Positions 45,336-57,703 are shown, counted from the first letter of the stretch. The stretch is DNA of 64,000 bases from Posidonia oceanica (GCA_037176725.1 JAZBRS010000029.1:127815001-127879000); one strand, 5' to 3'. Translations and numbers: made by a program. Notes: generated by a model not told the origin, from the sequence alone.

Positions 45336-45877
45336 ATATCTAATAACGAGAAATAACCGTTTATTTCAGGGAACATGCAGTACTATTCTAGAATCTTGTG
45401 ACAGAATTGTTGCTGCTATCATAGAGTGGTGCCCAGCTGTGGGGTTTCCTAAGGAGTCTTGATGCTTTCATCAGGGACTGGTTGTAGAGCTTCTTGACAG
45501 CTTAAATCTTCTTACTGTTTTTCATGATTTTTACTGATTGGACTGTTTTTGCTTTGGTTATTTCTTGGCTTATCTTCTTGATAAGCTCTTTCCCTTGTTG
45601 TACCTTTTCTAAAATGTTTTCGATAAAATCATCTTTACCACTGAAAAAAACCTTTACAAGTAGTACTTATACTCTCTAATTTGTCAGTTTCATCGTATCA
45701 TAAACACTTAATATATCGATCTCTCATTTCTCCATGTCTTAAGTAATTAGCCTTTTTTACTATATCACGTGGAAGGTCTTTTTTCTGATTATCATGCACT
45801 TAGCTTGCCCTTGTGTTCATAAAAAAATAGAAGTTGAATGCAATTGAATGCTCAATGGATTATTCAACCTTTGATAT
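45336..45877 (+). other. DHFS intron 3 segment with coding-like patch
   Basis: After TTTATTTCAG near 45369, a frame reads GTCSTILESCDRIVAAII then EWCPAVGFPKES and stops. With a one-base shift it continues LDAFIRDWL-stop. It looks like a decayed exon of an unrecognised gene or element. The rest is AT-rich. Confidence 0.25.
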
Positions 45878-46093
45878 TGTTAGAGTTGTATTCTTATACA
45901 TGTATTAGGGTCCTAGTGTCTTTAGTGGATAGTTGGATTATTGGATATCCGTTTATCCCAAGGTATCTATAATCCACTATATATATGTAATCCTCTATGC
46001 ATAATAGAACAATCCTAATTAGTTCTTTCTCAAATCCGAGGGCATGTTCTTGGTGCTGAGGCTGTTCTGGATTTCCATAGCACTTTCTTCAGG

Positions 46094-48756
46094 GTGTTGA
46101 GGATTTCTATCGCTACTCCACCTTCTGTTGCAGATCACTCTGTCATGGCTGCTTCAGCCTCCCGTGGTCGTGGTTGTACCGATTGTAGTAACACCAGAGG
46201 ACGTCTTCGTTGCCAGTATCGTGGAGGGTCAGACCATCGCTCTGAGAAATGTTGGGATAAGTTCGGTAAGCCAGAGTGGACTAATGCCACGATTGAGTCA
46301 TCATCGGCGGCACCTACAGCTAATCAGACTATCATCATTTCCAAAGTTGACTACAAGCGACTCCTACAACTTCAGGCCACTGCCACTACTACCATTGCCT
46401 CCCATACTTCCACTTCAGGTACACGTGCTCTGTTAGCTTCTAGGGACAGTTCCTCGATAATAGACTCCGAGACCTCCTCTCCTATATCAGGTGCACGTTA
46501 TCTCTTTATCCGTTTATCAAATCTATCATATATTCGCTCTGTTGCAATTACAGATGGTTGTTCATGTTCTGTATTTGGGAAGGGAATTGCACAGGCCATC
46601 TCACTGATTACCTTTGATAAAGTCCTATATGTACCTCATTTTCCCATTAATTTGTTATCCATTAGTGCCATAATCAAACAACTATTATGTTATGTGACTT
46701 TTTTCCTTTTTCACTGTATATTTTAGGATTTGCAGATGAAGAAGAGGATTGGTTTAACCATGAGCGAGGACATGGTGTGTACACGCTGGTTCATGACGAG
46801 ATTCCTTGTAGACTAGCATCGTTAGCCTCCACATTCGAGTCCTCCATTTTATGGCATTATCGTCTTAGTCATCCATCCCACCGGAAGCTCCAGCAAGCCC
46901 TACCATGGATTTCAGTGTCTCCTTTTGATTGTGAGTCCTATTACTTAGGTAAGCACCATCGTACTACCTTTTGGAGTTTATGTCTTGTGTCGAGTTAGAG
47001 TCTGTTTGAGTTGATTCATTGTGACATTTAGGGACCTACTCGTGTCTCGTCCGTTTCGGGTCATAGATACTACATTGTTTTTGTGGATGATTATTCTTGT
47101 ATGTCTTGGGTTTATATTTTGAAGGATCGAGTTCATGCTTTCGATGTAATAAAAAATTTCTTTGTTGAAATAAAAAAATCAATTTTCTGTTACACCAAAG
47201 TGTTTGCGTACTCATAATGCACTCAAGTTTATTCAGTCTGGGATTCAGTTTTACTATGCTTCTTTAAGTGTAATTTGTCTCCATACATCTCAGCAAAATG
47301 GTGTGGCTGAACGTAAACACAGACATATTTTCACCTGCACCATTATGTTGCAGATATAAGTTTCAAAGTATTTGTGGTTTGAAGTTGTTTTGACTGCGTC
47401 TTTTCTGATTAATAGAATGCCTTCTACACCTATAGGTGGTGAGATTCCTCTCCGACGATTACGTCTGGGTCACCTCCTCATGTGTTTAGTTGTGTTGCCT
47501 TTGTTTAGAACCTATCTCCTGGTCTTGATAAATTGTCTCCACATTCTATTAAGTGTGTCTTTGTTGGATACTCTCGAACTCAACGAATGTGTCGTTTTCA
47601 TCCCCCATCCGGGGAGTATTTTGTATGTGCTGATGTAACTTTTTTTTAGTCTCAACCCTACTTTGGGACTTATTATGATGATGAAATGTGTGTTCCTTTG
47701 CCATCTCCTGTCAATCTATCATCTTCCATTGAAAATAATCAGTTGTTGTGGAATAAGAAATGTCACGTTCATTGCAAGTATATTGTCGTCGTCAATGGCC
47801 ACTACAGCCTCCTCCGGCAGAATCTTCTTCAACTATAGCTACAAATCAACCCAATTCTGACCTAAATCTACCTATTACACTACAGAAAGGTAAAAGAACA
47901 TCCACAGCTCATACTATTTCCCATTTTGTTTGTTATAATCACCTTAGTCCATCTTTTCGTAGTTTTGTCTTGTCTATTTTGTTTGAGTCTGTCCCCAGGA
48001 GCTACCACGAGACATTACTTATACCACATTGGAAAGCAGCAATAGATGAGGAAATGGAAGCATTGAGGTCACGTGGCACGTGGGAGTTGGTGACTCGTCT
48101 TGTAGGAGCAAGCATAGTTACTTGCTGATAGGTGTACATTGTGAACCACAAACTAGATGGCTCAGTTGATCGATACAAGGCACGTCTAGTTGCTTGTGGC
48201 TTCACACAAATATATGGTGTTGAGTATGTTGAGGCTTTTTCTCCAGTAGCTCGTCTCAATTTCGTCCGTGTCCTTTTATCTATTACAATTAATCAGTCTT
48301 GGGAGTTCTACCAGTTGGATGTAAAAAATACGTTGTTTTATGGTGATTTGATAAATCAGGTACTTATAGAGCAACCTCTAGGGTATTTTATTCAAGGTGA
48401 GGACAGAGTATGCATGCTTAGGAAGGTAATTTATGACCTTAAGCAAAATCCACGAGCATGGTTCGAGAAATTTAGCAGTGTGGTCATGAATGGTGGTTTT
48501 CAGATGTGTGTTGTATGTGTGTTGTAGATCATTCGGTCTTCTACAAGAAAACCGATAGTGGATGTGTGATTCGGCAGTTATTGCAGAGACCAAGGAATAC
48601 CTTAGGACACATCTTGTCACCAAGGATATAGGTAAATCAAAGTATTTTTTGAACATTAAATTTGCATATTCTAGGGGTAAGATGGTAGTATCTCAGAGAA
48701 AGTATGCACTGGATTTACTTCAGGAGATGGGATTCTTGGATTGTATTGAAATATAG
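46094..48756 (+). pseudogene. Copia gag-pol remnant of the plus element
   Basis: The pieces are gag C-terminus with protease-like IIDSETSSPISGA (46094-46726), pre-integrase (46687-46998), integrase C-terminal part (FLINRMPSTPIGGEIPLRRL, 47372-47638), and reverse transcriptase (MYIVNHKLDGSVDRYKARLV, 48132-48527; FLNIKFAYSRGKMVVSQRKY, 48562-48756). Frameshifts and stops separate all of them, and the YVDD region is lost between 48527 and 48562. Confidence 0.7.
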
Positions 48757-49075
48757 ACATCCAATTCAAAATCAATTGGCAATAAGTCGAGGGATCCATC
48801 TATATATAACTACAAGTCCTGTCCTTACTTTTTCTAATGTGGGATTATTCCAACACCTCTCTTTGCTTGTGGCATCTTTTTAGGTCCAACAAGTGTCTCT
48901 TTTAGATATGGATGGATGTGTGTGGACTTGGGCCCATTTGGGTCTCTTTTTGCTATGATTCTATGTTGAAATATGGACATCTAACTCAAAATCAATTGAT
49001 AATAAGGGAAAGAGTCCATCTATATATAACTACAAGTTCTGTCCTCATTTTTTCCAATGTGGAATTATTCCAACA
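48744..49075 (-). mobile_element. Miniature LTR retrotransposon (TRIM-like), 332 bp
   Basis: Two 112-bp direct repeats (48744-48855, 48964-49075) run (TG/TA)TTGAAATAT to TTATTCCAACA on the plus strand. On the minus strand each begins TGTTGGAATAAT and carries TATATATAG. After the 5' repeat the minus strand reads TAGAATCATAGC, 9 of 12 matches to the TGGTATCAGAGC primer site. Before the 3' repeat it has the purine tract AAGCAAAGAGAGG. The 108-bp interior encodes nothing. It splits the reverse transcriptase of the surrounding copia. No clean target duplication is left. Confidence 0.65.
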
Positions 49076-49849
49076 CTAGGATAGTTCGTCAGAGTTACTC
49101 GAGGATCCAGGCCAATTTGGGTGCCTGATGGGAAGCTAATTTATTTGACATTACTCGTCTTAATATTTCCTTTGCCATCAATCTTCTCAGACAGTTTATG
49201 CATGAGCTCAGGATGGTTCATTAGCAATGAGCTTTATGTATGTTCGTTTATGTCAAAGGAGCTCCAGGAAAGGGCCTTATGTATCAAATGCTGGAGATAA
49301 GGAAGACAGAAAGTTTACATGGCACAACTTAGTCACATGACGCAGCAAGAAGCAGAATGTCGTGTCCAAATCCAGTGTTGAAGGTATCGCTCCATAGCGC
49401 AAACAGCATGTGAGATGATGTAGCTTAGATCTTTTCTCTATACACACTCCTATAACGATGCACTGTGAAAATCAAATTGCCATCTTCATAGCCAATAATC
49501 CCATATTCTATGAGCGAACGAAGCATATTAAGGTGGATTGTTGTTACGTTCGTCATATGGTAAACGAGACATCATTTCTACACCCTACACTCAGTCTTCT
49601 AATGTCTTCACAAAGGGATTAGGTGTTGGGATTTTTGGAACTCTGTGTACCAAATTAGGCATGATTGATATATATGTTTTAACTTGAGGAGAAGTGTTAG
49701 AGTTGTATTCTTACACATGTATTAGGGTCCTAGTGTCATTAGTGGATAGTTGGATTATTAGATATCCGTTTATCCTAGGGTAACTATAATCTACTATATA
49801 TATGTAATCTAGAACAATCCTAATTAGTTCTTTCTCATAGATATGATTT

Positions 49850-50520
49850 TTTTAGCAGTAGGCTGAATTTTATTAAAAACCAAAAGAACGATACAAGAAG
49901 ACAGGAGATAAGCCAGAGAACAGGAAAAAAGGAAAGAAGCTAAACACGAGACACCAAGGAAACGAAAACAGCAAAAACAGTAGGCAAAAGGCAAATCAAA
50001 TAGGCAGCAATCTCTCTATCCAGTCTCGAGCAGCAGCAGCATTTTCATCAATGACAATCAAAGACGGAATCCATTCCACAATATATGTGATCACTCTATC
50101 CTGGATCTTCTCCAAACAAAGGCTTTTGTCCAGAAAATTTCAATGGTCCCTCTCTATCCATCAGACCCACCACAGTGCATGAGGGAGAGCAGATCACAAT
50201 CTCTTTCATTGATCTTGCCACCTCCCTTTTGATGCCCACAAATCCCAGAAGTCTGTCACAGTGCCAACCCGAATCTGATCCAAGGCCTCTCTTCCAATCA
50301 AAGGCCACCACCAGCCACGGTACATTGTGCAATCCCAAAGAAATTGCGTCAAATCCTTAGTAGCTCTAAAGCAAAAGACACATCTACTAGCCATATGAAA
50401 CCTGCGTCTCTGTAAAGCTGAATCTGTCAAGACCCGACTATGAAGAATTTTCCAAGCAAAACACTGAATCTTTAACGGGACTTTGTTGTTCCAAATTCAC
50501 TTACAACATCGCACCCTAAC
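49850..50520 (-). mobile_element. LINE (L1-type) 3' fragment
   Basis: The minus strand encodes LTDSALQRRRFHMASRCVFC, then FLWDCTMYRGWWWPLIG and WDLWASKGRWQDQ, which matches the reverse-transcriptase zinc-binding domain (zf-RVT) at the C-terminus of plant L1 elements. The frame then continues with stops through KSLCLEKIQDRV. Only the tail of ORF2 remains. It abuts the copia 3' LTR. Confidence 0.65.
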
Positions 50521-51438
50521 CCCTCCCCAAGTCATGATTGAGAATAGTGATTTAACTTTTGATATGATTTTCTTAGCGATAATACTGCAATTTCACAAAT
50601 GTGTTCTTATTCCTGCTTTGCAATTAGCCTGCAATGTTAGGGGTGAATTATGTGTTGGTTAGACCATTGAGCAAAATCAAAATGTTCTTAACCTGAACTC
50701 ATCGTATTATCCATTATTGTCTGGAGGATTAACATATGTGTTGATTTATAATGGTTCTAACTTTTGATAAGATAATGAGTAGCTCATGATTAAGATTAGT
50801 GAAATATTATTATAATTCTGCATATTGAATTTTCTCTTTGAAGTAATATATTGGTGTTTATTTATTATCAACCACACACATTACATTGTTTGGATGAATA
50901 CCTATCCTTCCATTTATTGTTTGCTTATTATTATTATTTTTCCTGCTTGTGGGTTGGGTCCAAATCTAAATCCAATGGAACTGAAGAACAGCAGCTACTA
51001 TGATCTATGAGAAGTACTTGGTATATGTAATTTGATTACAATTGTAGCATAAATAGCATCAGAAACTTTTTCATTACCCTCTCAAGCTTTTATCTTTTTC
51101 CGTAACATTATTGGATATGACAGCCATAAGTTCATTTTTCTGTCTTTATCAATACTGTGGTTGACACAGGTCATTTATTTGTTGTCTATTTTATTGCTAA
51201 AATATTGAAGTCACAACATTTTCTTATTAGATTATGGATATAATTCTTTACAGATGTTTATATATGATATTAGATAACTAAACCTTTTGGCTTGGTCCTT
51301 TCCCAAATTTTGTGATTAAAGTTTGACTTTTGAGTTTTTTTCCTATTTATGCTTCCGCATGTGCAATTCTCCAAAATATTCTTCAATTGGTTTTACTTGT
51401 TGGTGGTTTTTAATCAAAATTTTGGTGACTGCTTGTAG
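50521..51438 (+). other. Last part of DHFS intron 3
   Basis: AT-rich intron sequence with no recognised element, ending GCTTGTAG. Confidence 0.6.
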
Positions 51439-51501
51439 ATTTTCACCGCAATAGCCTTTTCCCTATTTTCTCAAGAGAAGGTTGACATAGCAATTGTTGA
51501 G
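51439..51501 (+). CDS. DHFS: Dihydrofolate synthetase, exon 4
   Basis: The 63-bp exon reads IFTAIAFSLFSQEKVDIAIV plus E. After THFE of exon 3 this continues the family pattern 'THFE-LTA-AF--F----VD-A--E', which precedes the GLGG metal/ATP-binding segment. The acceptor is TTGTAG|ATT and the donor GAG|GTAACC; both flanking phases are 0. The next expected exon (AGLGG…) is not found in the remaining 12.5 kb, which is filled with transposons, so the gene continues beyond the window or is truncated. Confidence 0.8.
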
Positions 51502-51541
51502 GTAACCACTTCCTCTTATTACTGCGTTGTATTATTATTCT

Positions 51542-51684
51542 TGTTAGAGTTAATGCATCCTTATATGGATCTATAGGTTATCCGTTTATTTAGTTCCTTG
51601 TAGGTTAAGTATATGTTTTCCAATATATAGGAGATTGTAATCCTTTGTTAGGCATATAACATATAATTCTCTTTCTAGTTAACA
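51542..51684 (+). mobile_element. 5' LTR of the right-hand plus copia
   Basis: It starts TGTTAGAGTTAATGCATCC and ends CTTTCTAGTTAACA, followed at once by TGGTATCAAGAG (primer site for initiator-Met tRNA). The 5 bp before it are ATTCT. Confidence 0.7.
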
Positions 51685-52439
51685 TGGTATCAAGAGTTAG
51701 GGTTTTTTTCTAAGGAAAAAAAAGAGAACACAGCCGCCACCCCCCTCTCTCGTTACTGTGCTCCGTTGACTAGACAGGCCTCTCCGGCATCATTTAATCG
51801 GCCTGCCTTCCCTCTCCGATGCTCTCTTGCTCTTCCCCAACCTCCGGCGACCTCTCCTGTTGCTGTGTCGGTACTGCCTACCCCTTCCAGCCAACCCTCA
51901 GCTGCCACCGTTCGTGCCTCTAGCCACCTCCGTCTGTGCCCCCAGTCTTTCCATCGGCCTGGCCAAGAGCAACCGACAGCTCCTATAGCTTTTTCTGCTG
52001 ATAGATCTCGTCGGATCTACTCTTCCTGTCCTAGGAGCCGGTCTGTGCTCTACATGCCCTTGTTTGGGTTCTACCTGCCTATCTATCTATCTCGGGTCTA
52101 TTGGTGCTCCTATTTCTTGCTGAAATCATCGTTTTTTTGTGTCAATTACTGCCTACTCAGACCTTGTTTGTGCTGCCATGGCCTCCTCTTCATCCTCCAA
52201 TGCTCCAGCCTCATGGTTACATAATCTCGACGGCACATCCATCGAGTTATACGGACAAAACTACCTCTTATGGGTTAAATCTCTTCAAGTTTTCCTTGGA
52301 GCATGTAAAGTGGAAGAGAATAATGTGTATATTGCTATTGGGTCAATAAGTTACATATATATAGGATAGGATATAAATGGATATCTAATTATCTTATTAC
52401 ACTACCTAATACATTATACTCTAATAAGCTCAACACTCC

Positions 52440-53829
52440 TCAAGTTAGAGCATATATATTTATCATGCCCAGTTTGGTACAAAGAGATTCATAAGTCCTA
52501 GCAAACTTGTTAGAAGACTTTCTATATAGTGTAGAGATAACCCTTTTCTTCATTATATCTCGAACATAATGACAATCCATCTCTATATGCTTGGTGTGCT
52601 CATGGAAGGTTGGATTGTTAGCAATGTAGATAGCGGCTTGATTGTCACAATACATAGATATAGGCACATCAACAGAAAGTTCTAAGTGTGTCAAGAAAGC
52701 GCAAAGCCACAACATCTCACAAGCAATCTGAGCTATAGATTGATACTAAGATTTAACACTGGATCTAGAGACAACATTCTGCTTTTTACTGTGCTATGTA
52801 ACCAAAGTTTTCCTAACATAGGTGCAATATCCAGAAGTAGACTTTCGATCTCCTGCATATCCAGAGTCTGAGTAAGCTTCAATACGTAGATGATCATTCT
52901 TTTTATAAAGAAGTCCTTTACCAGGAGCCTTCTTAATATGAGATAACACTCATAAGACTCTCAGCCAATGTATTGCTCTTGGTTTCTGCATAAACTAACT
53001 GAGAACACCAACAATGTATGCAATGTCTAGGCGTGTGACAGTCAGATAGATCAACTTCCCAATCAACCGCCTGTATCTGCCAGCATCCTCTAAAAGAAGT
53101 GATGAACTATCCCACAAGTCCACTCTGATCAAATGGAGTAGTCTCTAGTTTACACCCTAAGAGACCTATTTCCTGCAGAAGATCGAATACATATTTTCTT
53201 TGGGACAACGCCATCCTGTCTCTAGTATAAGTAAACTCAATACCTAAGAAATACTTAAGTCTACCCATGTCTTTTGTGACAAAGTGCTTCTGTAAATGAT
53301 CCTTTGTCCTATGGATGCCTGCAATATCACTGCCAGTCAACAGAATATTATCCACATACACGGTCAATATCACACAACCATTATCCGTTTGTCTATAGAA
53401 AACAGAGTGATCTACAATACAACGTCGAAAACCACAAGTAACAATAATGCTGCTGAACTTCTCAAACCAGGCACGTAGACTCTGTTTAAGGCCATAAATC
53501 GCTTTCCTGAGGAAACAAATCCGATTCTCCTCCTGAGTAACATACCCAGGAGGTTGCTCCATATACACTTGCTCTGCAAGATCGTCATACAGGAAAGCAT
53601 TCTTTACATCCAGTTGACTGAGCTCCCATGACTGGTTCACTGCAATAGAAAGGATGACCTTTATGGAATTCAGGCTGACTACAGAAGAGAAAGTCTCAAA
53701 GTAGTCAACGCTATACTCCTGTATGAAACCACGTACTTTGTACCTGTCCACCATACCATCAGGCTTGTATTTAATAGCGAACACCCATCTGCAAGTGACA
53801 ATATTAGTTCTGACCGGCCTAGGAACCAA
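52440..53829 (-). pseudogene. Reverse transcriptase and RNase H of the nested copia
   Basis: The reverse transcriptase shows CRWVFAIKYKPDGMVDRYK, SQLDVKNAFLYDDLAEQVYM, AIYGLKQSLRAWFEKFSS and VYVDNILLTGSD. The catalytic YVDD is YVDN (Asn codon 53347-53349). RNase H (52715-52440) has MYCDNQAAIYIANNPTFHEH and HIEMDCHYVRD and ends INIYALT-stop just before the 3' LTR, the normal position. The segment 52716-53106 between them is broken. Confidence 0.82.
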
Positions 53830-53857
53830 ATCCTATATTCCTCCGAGACACTAGAGC

Positions 53858-56426
53858 CTACATTTCTTCATCCATAGCTGCCTTCCACTGTGGTAGTAAG
53901 AGAGTCTCTTGGTAGTTCCTGGGAAGTGACTCAGAAGCAATGGACAATGTAAAAGTACAGAAAGTAGGGTGAAGTTTATCATAGTTAACAAAATTAGAGA
54001 TGGGATGTGCAATAGAAGCACGTGTACCTTTCCAAGTGGTAATTGGTAAAGTAGGTCTGTGGGTGGTAGATCTGCAGAAGGTGAAGAAGAAATGGCTGGA
54101 GGGGGTGTGGTCGTCGATGGTATACCTGTAAAGGACCAGATACCTCTTTTTCTGTAGTAATAGTGTCATTGGCATTAGTATCACTAGACTCTACAATGGA
54201 GAGTAAAGGAATACTTTCAGACGAAGAAGCCACACTATCAAAGAAGTGCTGATCCTTAAAAAAGTAACATCAGCAGAAATAATGTATTTTCTAGTAGCAG
54301 GGATATAACACCGATACCCTCGTTGAGTACGAGAATATCCAAGGAACACACAACGAATAGACCGTGGAGCTAGTTTATCTAGGTTCGAAGTCAAATATTG
54401 AACAAAGGCTACATAACCAAACACCCTTAGAGTAAGAGTAAAAATATCAACATCAGGACGTAGCCGTCGAAGTGGAATCTCCTCCCCAAGTGGAGTAGAC
54501 GGCATACGATTGATGAGATAAGAAGCTGTAAGAACTGCATCCGACCACAGGTACTTGGGAACATGCATCTCAAGCATAATGGACCGAGCGACATCAAGAA
54601 TATGTCGATATTTACGTTCGGCGACACCATTCTGACAAGATGTATGTGGGCAAGAGGTTTGATGTATAACTCCCGAAGATTCACAATAACTTCGTAGGCT
54701 CATCTAAGTAAATTCCAAAGCATTAGCAATGTAAAGAACTTTGGGGCAAACAGAATATTGATTTATTATTTCCATAATTTTTTTTTTGACAATATCAAGA
54801 ACACTGCAAATAGACCTATGATACACGAAAGAAATCATCAATAAACACAATATAATATCTATAACCAAACACAGAAGATATTCTGGTTGGACCTCATACA
54901 TCACAGTGAATTAACTCAAAAGGACTTTTACTACGAACGAGACGAAGACTATGGAAGGTAGCACGATGGTGTTTACCTAACTCACAAGACTCACACTGAA
55001 AAGAGGAAACAACTATCCATGGAAGTGTCTGCAATTTTTGATGAGAATGATGACCCAACCGACGATGCCATGTGAGTGACGGTTCTACTATAGATGCTAA
55101 TGACGCAAAATCTCGAGGTAACTCATCTTTGACAAGTAGGTAGACTCCTTGGCCTTTCTCACGTCCTAAACCAATCCTCTTCTCCGTCTACAGATCCTGA
55201 AAGGTACAGTGAAAAGAGAAAAATGTTACATAGCAATTGAGGCGTTTGGTAATGGAATTGATTGATAAATGGTTAACTGAAAATTCGGAAACATAGAGTA
55301 CTTTGTCTAATATTAACTGAGACGTAGTACGAATAGTGTCTTTTCCAGAAACACAAGTCCTACCATCTGCAATAGACACTGATCTAATATCGGACAACTA
55401 GGATATACGAGAATAAAGATCACGACTACCTGTTACGTGGGAGGATGCTCTTGAATCTATAATCCAAGAACTGTCCCTAGAGGCAAATAAACCAGAGATA
55501 CCTGAGGTGAAGGCAGTGGCATGTGACGTCATAGTAGTAGAAGACTGGCTCTCTCTAAACTGAAGGAACTGAGCGTATTCATCCTGAGAAAGTATCACTG
55601 GAGACGCACTAGTAGTAGGAACTGCTGCAAATGTACTTTGGACCTCTATGGAGACCTATGTCCAATCTGGTTTCCCAAACTTTTCTCAGCAACGATCTGA
55701 TCTGTGGTTAGTGTGATCACAATGCTCACATGGAGTACAACCTCTGCCATCTGTCCGTCCATGACCTCCTCTTCAACAAGAACCGCGACTAGAACTATGG
55801 CCACGACCACGAGTAGCAGCCATGGTAGAGTGATCTGTTGTAGACGTGGATGTACCAGTAGAGACACGAAGAACTCGAGTAAGCGTGCTCTCAAGACTAG
55901 GAGTCGAGTCTGCACCAACAACCTGACCCGAACTTGAGGTCCGAAGTCAACCTAGAAAGATAAGCTGCAATTGCAAGCTCCTCACAATATCGACACATCG
56001 CTGATGCAGATCAAGCTCATCAAGAAGAGTCTGAAGTGAAGCGAAATGGTCCTGTACTGAACTGTCTCCCATTTTTAGTGTGAAAATCTGCTCGTATACC
56101 TCAAAAACCCAAGAAATATTCTTCTCATATCCATACATCTGCTTCAAGATTTCCCAGATTTTCTTCGCAAGTCGTTGAATTATCACCTCTCGAGCAACCA
56201 TCGGTTCCATACTGTATACCATCCAGGAAACAACAGTCGAATCATCGGCAAATCAATCTTCATGTGCACTGTCTTTTGCGTCAAGAGGAGGCTGAGTAAG
56301 ATGTTTGATCTTACGATGAGTAGCAAAGAACGGCTCAAAATTTTGTGTCCACAATAACTAGTTCTTCTCATTGAGTTTTTCTGATGTTCCACTCAGATTC
56401 TTAATAAGTGATTTCCTGGAAGCCAT
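53858..56426 (-). pseudogene. Gag, protease and integrase of the nested copia
   Basis: Gag starts at the ATG at 56426 (MASRKSLIKNLSGTSEKLN). It includes MEPMVAREVIIQRLAKKIWE and an intact zinc knuckle CEHCDHTNHRSDRC directly followed by a stop. The protease motif reads SSWIIDSRASSHVTGSR, where family members have DSGA. Pre-integrase is WHRRLGHHSHQKLQ and CESCELGKHHRATF; integrase has IHCDV and FIDDF, then HTSCQNGVAERKYRHILD in another frame (54703-54191). Many stops and frameshifts. Confidence 0.7.
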
Positions 56427-57223
56427 GCTGATTTTTACAAATCAGATCTGAATACTGCTGTCTAGATGCAAAACGGTACAGAAAGTTCCCCAAAGTCTAC
56501 TGCAAAAACAATCCAGAGGCCTCTGGAAGATAACAATCTAGGTGGACAACAAGAACTACCTTCAGTAGTAGCAGAAGAGAGCTTACACAACCCTTTTCAT
56601 GAGTTGTTCAACAGCAGTAGTCATCGGCTTGACTGTTGGTGGTAGTAGTAGGGGCTGTCTATACATCGGTAGAAGTCAGAGGAGAGAACAGCCCTAGAGA
56701 GGCTGCCGAACAAACCCTAAGGTCTGTCTGAGACGAGTGGAAGGCCCTGCAGAGGTGGTCGGCGGCAGAGGAGGGGCCGACGGGCCCTGCCCTGTCGGCG
56801 ACGAAGGAAGGGTCTGCTGGCCTTGACGAGAATGAAGGAAAGGGCTGGAAGCCTTGTCGGCGCCGGCGGAAGGAGCTGGAGGTTCTGTCGACGTCGGCGG
56901 AAGGTGCTGAGGGCTTTGTCAGTGCCAGAGAAGGAGGCTGGAGACTCTGCCGGAGGCGGGAGAGGGACTGGAGTCTTTAGTCGACGTCGGAGGAGTGGCC
57001 GGAAATCCTAGTTGGCGCTGGAGGTGCTGCCAGAGGTAGCCGATGGCTGAGGAAACCCTAGGATTTTCTCCTGGGCTCTGGTACCATATAAAATGGAAGA
57101 GAATAATGTGTATATTGCTATTGGGTCAACAAGTTACATATATATAAGATAGGATATAAATGGATATCCAATTATCCTATTACACTACCCAATACATTAT
57201 ACTCTAATAAGCTCAACAGAGCA

Positions 57224-57703
57224 CAGAGAAAAGTTAGACACATCACCACACACATCACTACAGATACCCCTAATATTAAAGACCCAACCTATGAGGAGTG
57301 GTTTGCAAGCGATTGTGTTGTGATTTCCTAGCTCGTTAATAACATGGAAGAAAAAGTGGCTCAAGGTGTGATGATGTTGACTCCTGCGAAGAGAATATGG
57401 GACATCCTGAAGTATGGACATGAAAAAAATGTGCCCAGAATTACAGAATTTTACGAACAACTATTCACCATACAACATGGTGATCAATCGGTTCAAGAGT
57501 TATATGCTTCCATTTGGGTGTTATTGGACGAGTTGGAGATATATTCACCATTCATGGCTGACATTACCAACATGAAAGAGTACCGTGAAGAGTTAGCTAT
57601 GGCTCATTTTATCTCTACCTTAAAATCCGACCTTGCAACTCAGGTTAGCTACTTGGTGGTGACACTGTTCCTTCCTTGGAGACTGCCTTCTCTAGAGTTC
57701 TGA
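57224..57703 (+). pseudogene. Gag continuation of the split plus copia
   Basis: It continues the gag begun at 52178, with WFASDCVVIS-stop-LVNNMEEKVAQ, then RIWDILKYGHEKNVPRITEF, QSVQELYASIWVLLDELEI and AMAHFISTLKSDLATQV (UBN2-type gag). It runs open to 57703. The zinc knuckle region near 57880 is degraded. Confidence 0.7.

Larger units (their letters stand above)
45878..49837 (+). mobile_element. Ty1/copia element with both LTRs, plus strand
   Basis: The 5' LTR 45878-46032 and 3' LTR 49695-49837 both start TGTTAGAGTTGTATTCTTA and end TTAGTTCTTTCTCA. The 3' copy lacks 12 bp and has about eight substitutions. GATAT precedes the 5' LTR and recurs two bases after the 3' LTR. No primer-binding site follows the 5' LTR and the N-terminal gag is missing, so the interior is deleted. 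Remaining parts are a gag zinc knuckle with a lost Cys (CQYRGGSDHRSEKC), pre-integrase WHYRLSHPSHRKLQQ, integrase IHCDI and FVDDYS, and reverse transcriptase up to AWFEKFSSVV. A miniature LTR element interrupts it at 48744-49075. It lies in DHFS intron 3. Confidence 0.85.
52304..57218 (-). mobile_element. Nested Ty1/copia element, minus strand, complete with target duplication
   Basis: LTRs 52304-52435 and 57087-57218 (132 bp each) differ at seven positions, all transitions. They run TGTAAAGTGG to GCTCAACA on the plus strand; the right copy begins TATAAAATGG, so one terminal dinucleotide is mutated. GAGCA flanks both sides (52299-52303, 57219-57223). On the minus strand TGGTACCAGAGC (57086-57075) follows the 5' LTR as primer site and TTGAGGAG precedes the 3' LTR. 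It inserted into the gag gene of the plus copia, antisense to it. Confidence 0.9.
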
